Below are positions 62,186 to 64,000 of a stretch of DNA of 64,000 nt, piece by piece. The notes under the pieces were generated by a model. It worked only from the letters and a program-made list of their open reading frames with translations, did not search any database and was not told where the DNA came from. A program made the translations under genes and the position numbers. Position 1 is the stretch's first letter. Each line of letters begins with the position of its first letter. Source of the stretch: Embiotoca jacksoni (Eukaryota; Chordata; Actinopteri; Embiotocidae); the NCBI GenBank assembly GCA_022577435.1, contig JAKOON010000009.1, positions 10,995,911-11,059,910 of the forward strand, given 5' to 3'.

Positions 62186-64000
62186 CATTCCACCTATGGG
62201 AATAAAAAGGCTTTGGTGTAACCATTAAAACACTTCTCTTAAACCACTTTGGGGTTGAGTTAGTCTTTTGTCTAGGCCAGATGCACATGTGGATGAACTG
62301 AACACACAGGCAAAAACACACAGTCTTGCTTAGTTGACCAAGTGTGAAAGAAAGAAAGCTTGCTGTCCCTTTGAGATAGTCATACATGTTGCACAGGGCT
62401 GCAGACCATACAAAACACATTTATCCACAAAAACAGAGAGAATGTCTCAAATACACACATTGAAACCCATCCAAGAACCACACAGAAACATAAATACACA
62501 GTGAAACACAGACAAACAGATGGCTGCACAGACGATCTCTTCTACATTCACTCAGTCTCGCTGTAATCACCACTGATGTGTTGTTCTCCAGATTTAACTT
62601 CAGTGAAACAACAAAAAGAGGAAACTTTTGGAAGGATGCTTGCTATAAAAATCAAGAAAGAATTGATGCCTAAAAGATGCTCCCTCACACGTTGGCCGAA
62701 ATGCAGCTTCAAGGCATCTGCCGCAGCTATCAGCAAAGTCCAAACTGAGCCATGCTGGAGCAATTAAAAAGCCTTTATTCTGATTCTTAATTATTTCAGG
62801 GGTTTTATAAAATCTGAACCTCTCAACTCAGCTTCATCCAAATTGGGTTTTAGTGACTCATCTGGCAAATGAGTTGACTTCTAAAAAGCCAGAGAATCAC
62901 CTTTGAAATTGCTCTCACACAGAGGGACGAAGTTTGCCAGTTTCAGGGTAAAAAGTTACCACTTCAGTTTCCACAAATGGCAGACAGCTGACATGAGTAA
63001 GATACTGTGAAGACAAACAGATGGGCAGATTGGCATGTATTTGGGCAACCACACAGGGGAAGAGTCTGAGATGGAAAGCAATTTACTTTTCTCTGGGCAT
63101 GGTGTGGTGACTTTTCACAACCCTTCTTTAAAACTCCAGGGGCCAGTATTGGTGTAACCCTGGTAACAGCACAAAACAACCCACTGGCCCCTGTTCAAGT
63201 CTACATCTGGCAGACTCACACAAAACCAACAGGAAGGCACATGCAATACACATACGCCTATGTCTCTCAGACAAAATGAGACACTTCTACCGCCTTTGAA
63301 GTTTCATCTCAACTTGATTCTAAATTCATGCAATTACTCAGTAATTACTAAAGGAAGCACTGTGACACTATCACTTCAACTCATGTTTAGACATGCAAAT
63401 ACTAAAGACTGTTTTTTACCACTGCTGGCTAGCTGTTTGATGAAACACTGTGGTGAGGAACTTGGAGTTCTTGGCTGTACTTTTCTTTGCTTTCAATCAC
63501 AACATAAAAAAGAACAAACTCTCACCAAGGAGGTTGTGTTTTTGCGCTGGTTTTCTTATCTGTCTGCTTTCTTGTAGGATAACTATAAAACGTATGAAAG
63601 GATTCCCATGACAGATGGATCTTGATCCACAGAAAGAATTGAGGGATTTTCTGGTAATTTGAAGCCAGGATTTCCTGCATCAAGCCATTCCACTTTTTAG
63701 CAATAACTGGGGAACTAACAGAGATTTGATTCTAAATGCTATGGTAAGTGTTTACAGAGGAAATTAACAGGTACGTGATAGCAATTTCACTGGTATGAAT
63801 GGTGTTTTTGAGGCATTATATATAATGGAATTGAAATTCTTTGGAAAAGGTTCATCTAAACTTGTACCTACAAGTAAGACAAGTAGTCTTAGTGTTTGAT
63901 TAAGGTCATGATAAACAACTATGAGAAAATGAAAAGGTTATCCCATGAGTGAGAAAGTCCTTCCTACGTGTAGATGTATGACTTAAACAAGTACAAAACA
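62186..64000. other. Unassigned sequence to the right edge
   Basis: AT-rich, with short CA words at 62452-62520. The frames at 62121, 62548, 62964 and 63260 have no family features. No gene, RNA or repeat family recognised. Confidence 0.55.

Overview
This window looks like vertebrate nuclear DNA from a ray-finned fish, most likely a percomorph teleost. It is almost entirely non-coding. The evidence is the very high density of long (CA/GT)n arrays, the general AT-richness with CpG depletion, the lack of any long intact reading frame, and several interspersed repeats whose wording matches dispersed families I know from teleost genomes. Most long open frames here are Cys-Val, His-Thr or Ser-Leu readings of CA, GT or CT arrays. 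I could identify no intact protein-coding gene, no CRISPR array and no operon-like layout. The window reads best as one or more long introns, or intergenic DNA, with a possible CpG-rich promoter or first exon at its left edge.

Layout. 1-2600: GC- and CpG-rich DNA with purine and pyrimidine tracts, G-runs and long homopolymers, the only promoter-like stretch. 2600-10000: unique DNA, a polypurine tract (5095-5640), degraded teleost repeats and one (GT)n array. 10784-11560: remnant of a PIF/Harbinger-type transposon. 12-19 kb: mostly unassigned, with a tRNA-like SINE remnant and a teleost dispersed repeat. 19065-20070: about seven divergent copies of a 120-150 bp tandem unit. 20-30 kb: unassigned AT-rich DNA with (CA)n, (GT)n and (CT)n arrays. 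30255-30540: dead mariner transposase. 31.4-33.1 kb: a suspected unclassified repeat. 34.4-35.15 kb: a large imperfect inverted repeat of about 160 and 185 bp arms. 34.3-47.6 kb: ten long GT/AC arrays, plus a hAT-like MITE at 36432-36913. 43590-43862: another teleost repeat. 48-64 kb: mostly unassigned, with a near-perfect 47-nt hairpin, one more (GT)n array and a repeat copy ending in an inverted duplication (61616-62185).

No gene set can be shown to work together. The recognisable coding remnants, Harbinger and mariner transposases, are frameshifted or deleted and are presumably inactive. A few acceptor/donor-bounded stretches are listed as weak exon candidates. The structures most worth checking are the foldback element near 34.4-35.1 kb, the facing GT/AC pairs that could form long hairpins, the 49.6 kb hairpin, and nuclear-receptor-like half-sites carried by several repeats. 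Family names rest on recognition from memory, not on a database search.
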